Assembly: GCA_030609765.1 (NCBI GenBank)
Contig: JAUWTE010000024.1
Span: 1 to 15,001, forward strand
Length of the DNA stretch: 15,001 nt
Source: Acidobacteriota bacterium
GTDB taxonomy: Bacteria > Acidobacteriota > UBA890
Direction of reading: 5' to 3'
How positions within the stretch are numbered: position 1 is the stretch's first letter; the number at the start of each line of letters is the position of its first letter. This document shows positions 6,725-13,979 of the stretch, one piece after another. Made by a program: the position numbers and the translations under genes. The notes under the pieces were generated by a model. It was not told the origin of the DNA, ran no database searches, and saw nothing but the letters and a program-made list of their open reading frames with translations.

Positions 6725-7813
6725 TCAGATGTTGAAGAAGAACTCAGGTAACGCCACGAAGTACTTCAGGTTGATCATCCAGCGTAGATACATCTTGATG
6801 GGAACGAACACCATCATCAGAAACAGGAAGACGGCGATGCCGTAGCGCACCGCACCCATCTGCACGTAGAACTTGTTGAACCACTTGCGGGCCAGCAAGA
6901 CGGGGAGTGCTACGAAGTACATCAGCAACAGGATGATGCCGAAGATCTCACGCACCAGCCAGAAGGCGGGCAGGCCCACGCCGAGCAGGCGCGCCCAGAT
7001 GTACTCGGAAAGCTGCACGTTGGTCAGTGGAACGATCTTGTGGACATCCCAGTACTCGTACGGCCCGTAAAAGTTCCAGTTCGGACCGCGCAGAAACGTT
7101 CCCTGGAACACCAACAGGATCCACAAGATCAAGAACCCGAACAAGAAGATCGGGATCTCGTAGCGGCGCTCGCTGAACGTGTAGTAGCCGTTGCCTCGCG
7201 GGTTCGGGTCGATATAGGGCAGGGCCATGAGCCCGATGACGATCAGCGACGGGATCACCACCCCCGCCAGCCACGGGTCGAAGTAGACGAGGATTTCCTG
7301 TAGTCCGAGGAAGTACCAGGGTGCCTTTGAAGGATTCGGCGTGAGTTGCGGGTTGGCAGGCTCCTCGAGCGGCGCCGGGATCAGGATTGACCAGACCAGG
7401 ATCCCGATGAAAACGGCCAGCAGCATCAGGAACTCGATGTAAATCAGGTCGGGCCAGACGAAGACCTTTTCCTTCTGCTCCTTCGTATCCTCGGCGACCG
7501 GCATTCCGGCTGCCACTCTCTCGTCGTTTTCTACCCCTTTGCGCATGGCGAGCCAGACAAAAAAGATGACCAACCAGAGCATCAATGTGATCGGCAGGTT
7601 GTCGGGCTTGCTGAACTGGATCCAGAAGTTCTCCTCGAAGGCCGACAGCGCGAAATACACGACCGGGCCGCCGAGGATGAGCATGATCATCCATTTGTTC
7701 TGCGTACAGAACTTCCTGTACTTGAAGAACAGAAGGAGCAGGACGATGGATGCCGTTAGCAGGATCTCCGGCGCGAACAACCTGTCGATAATGGCTTGGA
7801 TCGAATCGAGCAC
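6725..7813 (-). CDS. Cytochrome b C-terminal half (subunit IV-like), extended, of menaquinol bc complex
   Basis: A 362-residue membrane protein with about eight hydrophobic segments: roughly 15-31, 41-59, 73-91, 121-145, 181-200, 219-240, 289-308 and 322-341. The central part matches b6f subunit IV / the C-terminal half of cytochrome b. The Qo-site region is residues 158-178 and contains KAPWYFLGLQE, where the usual PEWY reads APWY. It is more than twice the length of plastid subunit IV (about 160 residues), with extra helices before and after the core. The start is a GTG, preceded by GGGGGA (7818-7823) and nine bases after the cytochrome b N-terminal gene ends. The next ATG downstream would remove conserved-looking sequence. 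It would form the quinol-oxidising site with the preceding gene product and the Rieske protein. The family is clear; quinone specificity is inferred. Confidence 0.9.
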   Translation of the reverse strand: MLDSIQAIIDRLFAPEILLTASIVLLLLFFKYRKFCTQNKWMIMLILGGPVVYFALSAFEENFWIQFSKPDNLPITLMLWLVIFFVWLAMRKGVENDERVAAGMPVAEDTKEQKEKVFVWPDLIYIEFLMLLAVFIGILVWSILIPAPLEEPANPQLTPNPSKAPWYFLGLQEILVYFDPWLAGVVIPSLIVIGLMALPYIDPNPRGNGYYTFSERRYEIPIFLFGFLILWILLVFQGTFLRGPNWNFYGPYEYWDVHKIVPLTNVQLSEYIWARLLGVGLPAFWLVREIFGIILLLMYFVALPVLLARKWFNKFYVQMGAVRYGIAVFLFLMMVFVPIKMYLRWMINLKYFVALPEFFFNI

Positions 7814-7822
7814 CGTTTCCCC

Positions 7823-8629
7823 CTAGAGCGGCAGGGGCCCGCCCTTACCGGGGCCCGAGATACCGCCGTCACGACGCACACGCCAGAAGTGGACGGCCAG
7901 TAGCAGAACGAAAACGAACGGAATGCCGATGCAGTGCAGTACGTAGAACCTGAGCAGGGCGCCCTCACCGACGAAGCGACCGGCCAGCAGCACGAAGCGA
8001 ACGTCGGACCCGGCCGTTATCAGCGGCACATTACCGAGCTGCATGAGCTGGGCGCCCGGTCCCTCGACTCCCATGAAGGGCGTTGCACGGGCCATGTTGC
8101 TGCCCACGGTTACCGCCCACATGGCGAGTTGGTCCCAGGGCAGTAGGTAACCAGTGAAGGAGAGGAGAAGGGTCAGCACCATCAGCACCACGCCCACGAC
8201 CCAGTTGAACTCCCGCGGCGGCTTGTAGGAGCCGGTCAGAAACACGCGCAGCATATGCAGCCACACCGTGATGATCATCAAGTGGGCCGACCAGCGATGC
8301 ATCTCCCTCATCAGCCCGAGCGTGGCGGACTCCGAGAGGTCGAGCATGTCCGGGTAGGCATGCTGCGTTGTGGGGCGGTAGTAGAACATCAACAAGATGC
8401 CGGTGACGGTGAGCACCAGGAACAGGAAGAAGGACAACCCACCCATGCACCATGTGTACGAGATTCGCACCCCTTGCTTACGGATGCGTACGGGATGGAG
8501 GTGGAAGAAAACGTTGGTCAGGATCGCCAGCGCCCGGTTCTTGTCATCCCTGGGCAGCTTGTGGCGGAAGACCGACTTCCACATCGATGATCGTGTCAGT
8601 TCGTTGAACGAATTCTTGATGCGACCCAT
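7823..8629 (-). CDS. Cytochrome b N-terminal half (b6-like), diheme plus probable heme ci
   Basis: A 268-residue, four-helix cytochrome b6-type subunit that carries the two transmembrane b hemes of the quinol:cytochrome c oxidoreductase. Heme ligand pairs are H111/H125 (MHRWSAH...WLHML, 13 residues between) and H232/H247 (14 residues between). The 14-residue spacing in the second helix is the b6 rather than mitochondrial pattern. C61 (YTWCMGG) aligns with the cysteine of b6 and Firmicutes cytochrome b that binds the extra heme ci. [13 protein letters not shown] (160-172) is the conserved Qo-side loop. The ATG at 8629 has only a weak AAGG before it. It is followed after nine bases by the subunit IV-like gene, so the cytochrome b is naturally split. 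Assignment is strong; heme ci is inferred from the cysteine. Confidence 0.94.
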   Translation of the reverse strand: MGRIKNSFNELTRSSMWKSVFRHKLPRDDKNRALAILTNVFFHLHPVRIRKQGVRISYTWCMGGLSFFLFLVLTVTGILLMFYYRPTTQHAYPDMLDLSESATLGLMREMHRWSAHLMIITVWLHMLRVFLTGSYKPPREFNWVVGVVLMVLTLLLSFTGYLLPWDQLAMWAVTVGSNMARATPFMGVEGPGAQLMQLGNVPLITAGSDVRFVLLAGRFVGEGALLRFYVLHCIGIPFVFVLLLAVHFWRVRRDGGISGPGKGGPLPL

Positions 8630-8676
8630 CTTTAGCCTTGCTCCCGAATCCTCATGGCACTTGCGATGCTATTCGA

Positions 8677-9231
8677 TCAGGCAGTGTAGAGCAGAAACGA
8701 GCTCGGATCGTCCCATCCCCCCCGTTCATAGAGGAACTTGCGAGACTTGTCCACGACGATCTGACCATCCTCGGCCAGAACGATGGCAGCGCGCTCCAGA
8801 GGACGCGGCGCCGGACCCTCGAAGTTGATGCCGTTCTTGTAGAAGCCGCTGCCGTGGCAGGGGCACTTGTACTTGTTCTCGCTGGACAACCAGTTTGGAG
8901 TACAGCCGAGATGGGTACAAACGGTGATGAGCGCGTAGAAACCTTCATCATTGCGGACGACCCAGACGCCGTAGCGATCCTTCCACTGGGTAGCCACCTC
9001 GCCAACCTGATACTCCTCAGGGAGGCCGATCTTGAAGGTCTGTGGAGGCTCGAAGAGCACGTTGGGATATAGAAATCTCAAGATGCCGGTCAGAAGTCCC
9101 CCCACAGCGGCCGCCAGAGCACCCCAGGCGATCCCCAGCCAAGGAATCGATTTCAGCAGCTCGCGCCGATCCTTCTTGACCTCAGCTTCACCCTTGTCGA
9201 GCGTTGCCTCTGCGGCCTTGCTTTCAGCCAT
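8677..9231 (-). CDS. Rieske [2Fe-2S] subunit of cytochrome bc complex
   Basis: Carries the high-potential iron-sulfur cluster that takes the first electron from quinol at the Qo site and passes it to a c-type cytochrome. The 184-residue protein has a charged N-terminus with KKDRRELLK (19-27), resembling a twin-arginine signal, then one membrane anchor (about 29-54) and the periplasmic Rieske fold. Cluster ligands are C105 and H107 in CTHLGC, and C123 and H126 in CPCHGSGF; C110 and C125 form the expected disulfide. The C-terminal tail (about 163-184) runs beyond the usual GPAPRPL segment and is acidic/aromatic. It lies 47 nt before the cytochrome b gene and 77 nt after the HEAT-repeat gene. 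Assignment is secure; export by the Tat pathway is known for the family and supported by the RR. Confidence 0.95.
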   Translation of the reverse strand: MAESKAAEATLDKGEAEVKKDRRELLKSIPWLGIAWGALAAAVGGLLTGILRFLYPNVLFEPPQTFKIGLPEEYQVGEVATQWKDRYGVWVVRNDEGFYALITVCTHLGCTPNWLSSENKYKCPCHGSGFYKNGINFEGPAPRPLERAAIVLAEDGQIVVDKSRKFLYERGGWDDPSSFLLYTA

Positions 9232-9308
9232 CGTTTTGTCTCGCTACGTGCGTTGGTCTCAGTTCGTGATGGGTCTCGATCGGTCGACTCGGAGCCTGGG
9301 CCCCATGG

Positions 9309-10202
9309 TCAACCGCGATCATGCATTTCAGCAAGCACCAGGCGTGCTGTCTCGCGCACGCGCAGGTCGGGATCATTGTCGTGAACGTCCTGCAACTGCT
9401 CTTCAGTCTCGCGAGCGTTCAGGAGGCCCAGAGCCTGTATTGCCGCAATCATCGCGTCTTGCTGCTGCTGTGGGCTCAAGTCGGGGTTGGCGCCGAGATA
9501 AGTCCGATCGATCATCCTGCGTAGCTCGTCGAGGCCCGCGTCATCGCCCAGCCGGGCCAGGGCCACAGCGGCGTTGCCGCGCACCTGAAATGCCGGGTCG
9601 TTGAGCGCGACCGTAAGCGATCCGACCGCGAACGTTTCCTCGAGCGTGCCCAGAAGGTAGGCGGCGTAGGTGCGGATTCCGACATCCTCGTCGTCGAGAA
9701 GATCTGCCACCGCCGGCACCGCGGCGGAAGCGGCTGGCGTCCCGATACTGCCGACCGCCATCAGCGCCCTCAGGCGGACATCGGCATCGGCATCCTCCAG
9801 AATCGGCACAAGCACGGTAACTGATGACGAATGGCCTACGCTGCCCAGGGCGAGCACGAGGAACTGCCGAACCTGCGGATCCTCCGCGTTGCGGTGCTGC
9901 AGTGCCCGGGCGATGGCATTCGCGGTGTCTTCGTCTCCCCGCAGGCTGTCATCCACAGCCAGCATCTGGGCGAGATGGAAGGCCGCTTGCCACGGCTCGT
10001 TGATTCCCCCACCTGTGACCTCAGCGAGGTACTCACCCGCCGGCTTGTTCTCGTGGGCGATGACGCCGAAAAGAAGAAACACGGCGATGCCGCCAACGAC
10101 GATCAGTAGGGGCAGGATGAAGAACCCCATAGCGACCTGGAGGCGGCTGGATTCAGCGGTCTCCTCAGAGCCTTCGGGTTCCGGGGCAGTCGTATCCGTC
10201 AT
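9309..10202 (-). CDS. Membrane-anchored HEAT-repeat protein, candidate bc-complex accessory subunit
   Basis: A protein of about 297 residues. It has an acidic, Ser/Thr/Glu-rich N-terminus (about 1-20), one transmembrane helix (about 22-49) and a large alpha-solenoid domain (about 68-297) of HEAT/PBS-lyase-type repeats. Repeat signatures include DPQVRQFLVLALGSVG, DADVRLRALMAVGSIG, DVGIRTYAAYLLGTL, DPAFQVRGNAAVALARLG and DPDLRVRETARLVLAEM. No catalytic or heme motif is visible. I chose the ATG at 10202; a TTG two codons upstream (10208) is possible, and neither has a clear ribosome site. It is encoded just before Rieske and cytochrome b, and its solenoid probably faces the periplasm. A scaffolding or assembly role in the complex is inferred from position only. 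The fold call is firm; the function is unknown. Confidence 0.82.
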   Translation of the reverse strand: MTDTTAPEPEGSEETAESSRLQVAMGFFILPLLIVVGGIAVFLLFGVIAHENKPAGEYLAEVTGGGINEPWQAAFHLAQMLAVDDSLRGDEDTANAIARALQHRNAEDPQVRQFLVLALGSVGHSSSVTVLVPILEDADADVRLRALMAVGSIGTPAASAAVPAVADLLDDEDVGIRTYAAYLLGTLEETFAVGSLTVALNDPAFQVRGNAAVALARLGDDAGLDELRRMIDRTYLGANPDLSPQQQQDAMIAAIQALGLLNARETEEQLQDVHDNDPDLRVRETARLVLAEMHDRG

Positions 10203-10318
10203 GGTCAATGTCTGGGAATCCCACGCGTGTCAGTCCAGAAAAACTACTGGACAGTCTCGGAAGTGTCAAACGTACGACCCGCCTACGCCAGCGCCGATTC
10301 CTGGCCCTCGAGCGGGCC

Positions 10319-10897
10319 TCAATCATGCTGCTCGCTGTCCCCCTCGGGGAGGTCCCCTCCGGTCACCTCTTCTTGCGCCTTGCGGCGGAAGCGCTCGGCC
10401 AAAATCGGGTCATGGGCCCGGTGGGCTGGATTGTGCGAAAAGCCTCGGTGAATGGCATCACAGCCGTAGCAGACGGTGATCTCCGGCACCAGATAGTAGA
10501 GGCCGTAGTCGAACAACAGGCAGACGACCAAGCTGGCGCCGTAGGTCCATGGCGAAAGCACCGCCCCGACTATGACGACGGCCACTCCCAGCTTGCGATT
10601 GAAGTCCTTCTGGGCGAACAAACGCTCGCTGCCACAGGCAAGGCAGCGGGTCAGAGGATCGACCCAGGCTCCGTTGCTCGTGCGGACATCCTCAGGGAAG
10701 CTCTGCCGGTGGTCGCAATGAAGACAGTGCAGCTCGCCAGCACCTCCCCGCTCAGCACCTCCTTGATCCGCCCCGCTCGGCCCCGCCCCCCTCGGCCCTG
10801 CCGCCCTCTGGCTCGTCCCAGCAAGGTCCATCCCGTTCAAGTCCTCGATATCGGGCTTCCGGCAGGCTGGGCAGCGCCACTCCAGGCTGTAGCTCAT
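10319..10897 (-). CDS. Zinc-ribbon membrane protein of unknown function
   Basis: A 192-residue protein with four CXXC pairs: C9/C12, C58/C61, C85/C88 and C143/C146. The first two pairs could make one zinc ribbon and the last two another, on either side of a hydrophobic stretch (about 103-138) long enough for one or two membrane helices. The segment CLACGSERLFAQKDFNRK (85-102) looks conserved in type. Between the first two pairs is a Gly/Ala-rich, low-complexity insert (about 31-55) whose DNA has a short 15-base repeat. The C-terminal tail (about 150-192) is charged and rich in His, Arg and Glu. It begins 26 nt after the eight-helix gene ends. No enzyme motif is visible. CXXC pairs are not followed by His in a heme pattern, so this is not a cytochrome c. 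A role in metal handling or assembly is speculation. Confidence 0.72.
   Translation of the reverse strand: MSYSLEWRCPACRKPDIEDLNGMDLAGTSQRAAGPRGAGPSGADQGGAERGGAGELHCLHCDHRQSFPEDVRTSNGAWVDPLTRCLACGSERLFAQKDFNRKLGVAVVIVGAVLSPWTYGASLVVCLLFDYGLYYLVPEITVCYGCDAIHRGFSHNPAHRAHDPILAERFRRKAQEEVTGGDLPEGDSEQHD
10738..10762. repeat. Short tandem repeat, 15-base period, inside the zinc-ribbon gene
   Basis: CAGCACCTCC occurs at 10738-10747 and again at 10753-10762, within a C-rich run (10741-10800). On the coding strand it encodes the Gly/Ala/Glu/Arg-rich linker between the first two CXXC pairs. It looks like slippage-type expansion of a flexible linker, length variable in principle without breaking the frame. 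Confidence 0.5.
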
Positions 10898-10923
10898 CGA
10901 ATCACTCGCATGGGTCGCGTGGG

Positions 10924-11736
10924 TCAGTAGGGCTGGCCGGTTGCCAGGGACAAGTAGGCGGAGATGACCTCTCCGAACAGAACGAACACGACCGCCGCGT
11001 ACAGGATACCGGTTGCCGACTGAATCGAACGGATCTCGACCGTCTTCCAGGTCATCCAGGTGAGGCCGAGAGGGGCCAGCACTCCGAGAAATAGGCGCAT
11101 GGCGACAAACAAAGCGTTGCCCAGGCTGAAGGCGCGCAGCAAGCCACCCTCGGCCGCCACCCAGTGGGGCCAGTGGAAGGCGACAAGGCCCACGAGCAGG
11201 GCGAGTTTGATTGCCTCGGTGGCCGCGAAAAGCAGCAGAACGCGGCGCAAGGGCGCCGTCGGCAGCTTGGGCTCAATCAAATACCAGTGCGCCAGCAGCA
11301 TCGCGTAGAGTACGCCACCCAGAGCCGGGGCGACGGTGGCAAGACCGACCTCGTATAGACGCGCCGCGAGAACCGTGCTTTCAGCCTCCCAGGTGCGCAG
11401 CACAGGATCGCTGACGATGGCCACGACTCCCGCGGCCGCGGCAATGTCGATCCATAGGAATCGCCTCTTCTGCTCATCCGCATCGTAGCGTGCTGAAAAA
11501 ACCACCGCCGCGAGAAAAGCGACGCCATAGAGTGCGGCTGCCGCCGTGGTCAGCGGGGGCAGAGTGGTTACCCATGGTCCCATCCTGAAGCCGAGACCGA
11601 GGGCCATGAAAGCAAGCGCAATCCATAAGGTCAGGCGATGGAACCCCGGACCAGTGGGTGCCCGACCCACCGCTGAAGACAGCAACATGCCGACGGCAGT
11701 GAATGTGGCGAGCAAAGTCAGGGCGGCAGCGAGCAT
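10924..11736 (-). CDS. Eight-helix integral membrane protein of unknown function, first gene of the bc-complex block
   Basis: A 270-residue hydrophobic protein with about eight membrane segments: roughly 1-22, 34-52, 62-82, 93-113, 125-152, 165-188, 204-230 and 240-266. I do not recognise the family. Polar residues likely to matter lie near helix ends: H150 and E155 in LLAHWYLIEPKL, E174 in ATEAIKL, R214 in VAMRLFLG and E256 in LFGEVISA. These could bind heme, quinone or an ion, but nothing proves it. No CXXCH or Cys motif is present. It directly follows a good promoter, with the ATG at 11736 as the first reasonable start, and leads the gene run into the zinc-ribbon, HEAT and bc-complex genes. 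This makes it a candidate extra subunit or partner of the complex. The coding call is strong on length and composition. Confidence 0.78.
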   Translation of the reverse strand: MLAAALTLLATFTAVGMLLSSAVGRAPTGPGFHRLTLWIALAFMALGLGFRMGPWVTTLPPLTTAAAALYGVAFLAAVVFSARYDADEQKRRFLWIDIAAAAGVVAIVSDPVLRTWEAESTVLAARLYEVGLATVAPALGGVLYAMLLAHWYLIEPKLPTAPLRRVLLLFAATEAIKLALLVGLVAFHWPHWVAAEGGLLRAFSLGNALFVAMRLFLGVLAPLGLTWMTWKTVEIRSIQSATGILYAAVVFVLFGEVISAYLSLATGQPY

Positions 11737-11772
11737 GGTCGTTTCGTCCGAGGGATAGCTGGGAACTGTGGG

Positions 11773-11801
11773 TGTATAGCAGAGCCCCGTTCACGTGGCA
11801 A
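11773..11801 (-). promoter_or_regulatory. Sigma70-type promoter for the respiratory block
   Basis: On the minus strand TTGCCA (11796-11801) is followed by an exact 17-base spacer and TATACA (11773-11778). A TG one base before the -10 hexamer gives it an extended -10 form. Transcription would begin near 11765, leaving a leader of about 30 bases before the ATG at 11736. It is the clearest promoter I find in the window, and gene direction downstream is uninterrupted from here to 558. Confidence 0.65.
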
Positions 11802-11847
11802 CGCGGAGGGTGGGAGAGACCACACAGTTGGATGTAACACCACATGT

Positions 11848-11858
11848 TGCGTGACGCA
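11848..11858. promoter_or_regulatory. Short palindrome upstream of the respiratory promoter, possible operator
   Basis: TGCGTGACGCA is an odd-centred palindrome (5+1+5) about 47 bases upstream of the -35 box, in the divergent region between the respiratory block and the glycosyltransferase. A second dyad, AACA-N5-TGTT (11836-11848), overlaps its left edge. Both could be regulator binding sites; neither matches a consensus I know. Confidence 0.25.
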
Positions 11859-11998
11859 TCGGCACGATTCCCGGGACCCGGTAAACCCGCCTGCTAGAAT
11901 CATGGCTCGCTCAATCCCGTTTCATTCTGTTTGAAATCGTTGTGCCCAGTATCCGTCTCCCCGTTCCGTTCTCACCTGACCTCATCGTGAGTCCACCC

Positions 11999-12694
11999 AT
12001 GTCGGTCGCCATCGTCATGCCCGCCCGTAACGAGGAGGAGGCGCTGCCTCGAGTTCTGGCGGAGATTCCCGCCGGAATGGCCGATCGAATCGTGGTGGTC
12101 GATAACGGCAGCGAAGACGAAACGGCCCGGGTCGCCCGGGACGCGGGCGCTGAAGTCGTGTGGGAGGAGCGTCCAGGATACGGCTGCGCTTGCCAGGCGG
12201 GTCTGGCGCACCTTCTCGACAACCCACCAGAGATCGTCGTGTTTCTCGACGCCGATCACAGCGACTATCCCGAGGATCTGCCCGTTCTTCTGTCCCCTTT
12301 GTTCGACAACGAAGCCGACTTCGTGTGCGGCAGCCGCGTCGAGCTCGCCGGCAGCGGCGTTCTGCCACCGCAGGTGCGCTGGGGGAACGGCTTGGCCACC
12401 TGGTTAATTTCCCTGTTATTCGATCACTCCTATACGGATATGGGGCCCTTCCGTGCCATTCGATGGGAGTCTCTGCAAAGCCTGCAGATGCGCGACCCGG
12501 CCTACGGTTGGAACGCCGAGATGCAGGTGAAAGCGCTACAGCGAGGCTTGCGCGTCGTCGAGGTACCGGTACGATACCGGCAAAGGATCGGCCAATCGAA
12601 GATCAGCGGCACGCTCAAAGGGACGTTCCTGGCGGGGCATGGCATCATCTTCACGATCCTCGCCTTACGTTTCTTCCCGGCCCGGCAGGCCTAG
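11999..12694 (+). CDS. Family 2 glycosyltransferase (polyprenyl/dolichyl-phosphate sugar transferase-like)
   Basis: A 231-residue GT-A fold enzyme. VAIVMPARNEEEAL (3-15) and IVVVDNGSEDET (31-42) bind the nucleotide. The metal-binding DXD is D84-A-D86 in FLDADHSDYPED. TDMGPFRAIR (146-155) and YGWNAEMQVKA (169-179) form the acceptor side, and YRQRIGQSKISGT (193-205) is the C-terminal signature typical of dolichyl/undecaprenyl-phosphate glucosyl- or mannosyltransferases. A single hydrophobic C-terminal helix (about 209-226) may anchor it to the membrane. The ATG at 11999 is chosen because the fold begins there; an upstream in-frame GTG (11942) would add 19 non-conserved residues. Neither has a good ribosome site. 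It precedes apgM by 49 nt on the same strand. The sugar donor is not readable from the sequence. Confidence 0.87.
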   Translation: MSVAIVMPARNEEEALPRVLAEIPAGMADRIVVVDNGSEDETARVARDAGAEVVWEERPGYGCACQAGLAHLLDNPPEIVVFLDADHSDYPEDLPVLLSPLFDNEADFVCGSRVELAGSGVLPPQVRWGNGLATWLISLLFDHSYTDMGPFRAIRWESLQSLQMRDPAYGWNAEMQVKALQRGLRVVEVPVRYRQRIGQSKISGTLKGTFLAGHGIIFTILALRFFPARQA

Positions 12695-12743
12695 CGGCTG
12701 CGGGCCTCTACGCAGTGCGAACAAGCGACAGCGTGAACGAACA

Positions 12744-13955
12744 ATGAACCGTCTCGAGATCTATAGCCAGATCGCTCACCCGGCCGACAACCGGATTCTC
12801 TACTACGTCATCGACGGCCTCGGCGGATTGCCGCTCACCCCCGGTGGGTCCACCGAGCTGGAGGCTGCGAAAACACCGACGCTCGACCGCCTGGCGCGCG
12901 AGGGATCGAGCGGTTTGATCACGCCGGTTCTGCCCGGTGTGGCGCCCGGGAGTGGCCCGGCGCACCTGGCGCTCTTCGGTTACGACCCGGTGGAGACATT
13001 GGTTGGCCGTGGCGTGCTGGCGGCGCTGGGCATCGGCTTTGACCTGCGTCCTGGTGACGTTGCCGCGCGCATCAACTTCTGTACCGTCGACGCCGAGGGA
13101 AATGTCGTGGACCGGCGGGCGGGGCGCATCGACACGCCCGTGGGGGCGCCGCTGGCCGAACGACTCGACGCAATCGAGCTGGACGGTGACGTGGAGTGCT
13201 TCGTGCGCCACGTCAAGCAGTACCGGGCCTGCGTGATCCTGCGCGGTGCGGGTCTCGACGGCAGGATCGCCGACACCGACCCGCAAGCCAACGGGGTGCC
13301 GGCGAAGGAACCCGTGCCGCGTCATGCCGATGCCGAGGCGACGGCCGCACTCGCGGCGCAGTTCATTGCCAAGGCCAGCGAGCTTCTCGTCGACCAGGAG
13401 CAGGCAAGCGGTGTGCTATTGCGGGGTTTCGACACCTACAGACCCTTGCCCAGCATGGTCGACCTGTACGGTCTGCGACCTGCCGCCGTGGCCGCCTACC
13501 CGATGTACCGCGGTGTGGCGCGAGCGGTCGGGATGCAAGTCTTCGAGGCTGAGGATGGAATCGATGGTCTAGCGCAGGCCACTCGAGATGCCGTTGCGGA
13601 GCACGACTTCGTCTATGTGCACTACAAGACGACAGATAGTCGCGGCGAGGACGGCGACTTCGATGCGAAGGTCAAGGAGATCGAAAACGCCGATCGCGTT
13701 GCCGAACGGCTCCTGGAGAATGACTTCGACGTCGTGATGGTGACCGGCGATCACTCCACACCGGCGGTGATGGCGAGCCATAGCTGGCACCCCGTGCCGG
13801 TTCTGATCTCCGGGGGCCCCTGCCGGGCCAACGCCGGTGGCGACGGCTTCGGCGAGACGGCCTGCCTGCAGGGCGCTCTCGGGACATTCCCGAGCATGGA
13901 CCTCCTGCCGCTGGTGCTCGCTCAGGCGGGACGCATCGGCAAGTTTGGCGCCTAG
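12744..13955 (+). CDS. apgM: 2,3-bisphosphoglycerate-independent phosphoglycerate mutase, archaeal type
   Basis: Interconverts 3- and 2-phosphoglycerate in glycolysis and gluconeogenesis without a bisphosphoglycerate cofactor, through a phosphoserine intermediate. The 403-residue protein belongs to the alkaline-phosphatase superfamily. Visible are D24 (VIDGLGG), the S70 nucleophile candidate in PGSGPAHLALFGYDP, the block GLDGRIADTDPQ (170-180), VHYKTTDSRGEDGDFDAKV (292-310), the metal site GDHSTP (335-340) with D336 and H337, and H346/H349 in ASHSWHPVP. Length matches the family. The ATG at 12744 starts the conserved region; the reading frame is open farther upstream but overlaps the glycosyltransferase. 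It is convergent with mobA, separated by only 24 bp. Identity is secure; a phosphonate-type paralogue is unlikely given the full set of motifs. Confidence 0.93.
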   Translation: MNRLEIYSQIAHPADNRILYYVIDGLGGLPLTPGGSTELEAAKTPTLDRLAREGSSGLITPVLPGVAPGSGPAHLALFGYDPVETLVGRGVLAALGIGFDLRPGDVAARINFCTVDAEGNVVDRRAGRIDTPVGAPLAERLDAIELDGDVECFVRHVKQYRACVILRGAGLDGRIADTDPQANGVPAKEPVPRHADAEATAALAAQFIAKASELLVDQEQASGVLLRGFDTYRPLPSMVDLYGLRPAAVAAYPMYRGVARAVGMQVFEAEDGIDGLAQATRDAVAEHDFVYVHYKTTDSRGEDGDFDAKVKEIENADRVAERLLENDFDVVMVTGDHSTPAVMASHSWHPVPVLISGGPCRANAGGDGFGETACLQGALGTFPSMDLLPLVLAQAGRIGKFGA

Positions 13956-13979
13956 CCCGGTTTCCTCGACGGGTGGCTG

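Noticed and set aside
10319..10897. CXXC pairs read as cytochrome c heme sites
   Set aside because: None of the four pairs is followed directly by His in the CXXCH pattern; paired spacing fits zinc ribbons better.
11895..11900. TAGAAT as a -10 box for the glycosyltransferase
   Set aside because: No -35-like hexamer lies at 16-18 bases spacing, so it is too weak to list as a promoter.
12708..13325. Minus-strand 205-codon open frame opposite apgM
   Set aside because: apgM on the plus strand is complete with its catalytic motifs; the minus frame is His/Arg/Val-rich and unlike any family I know.
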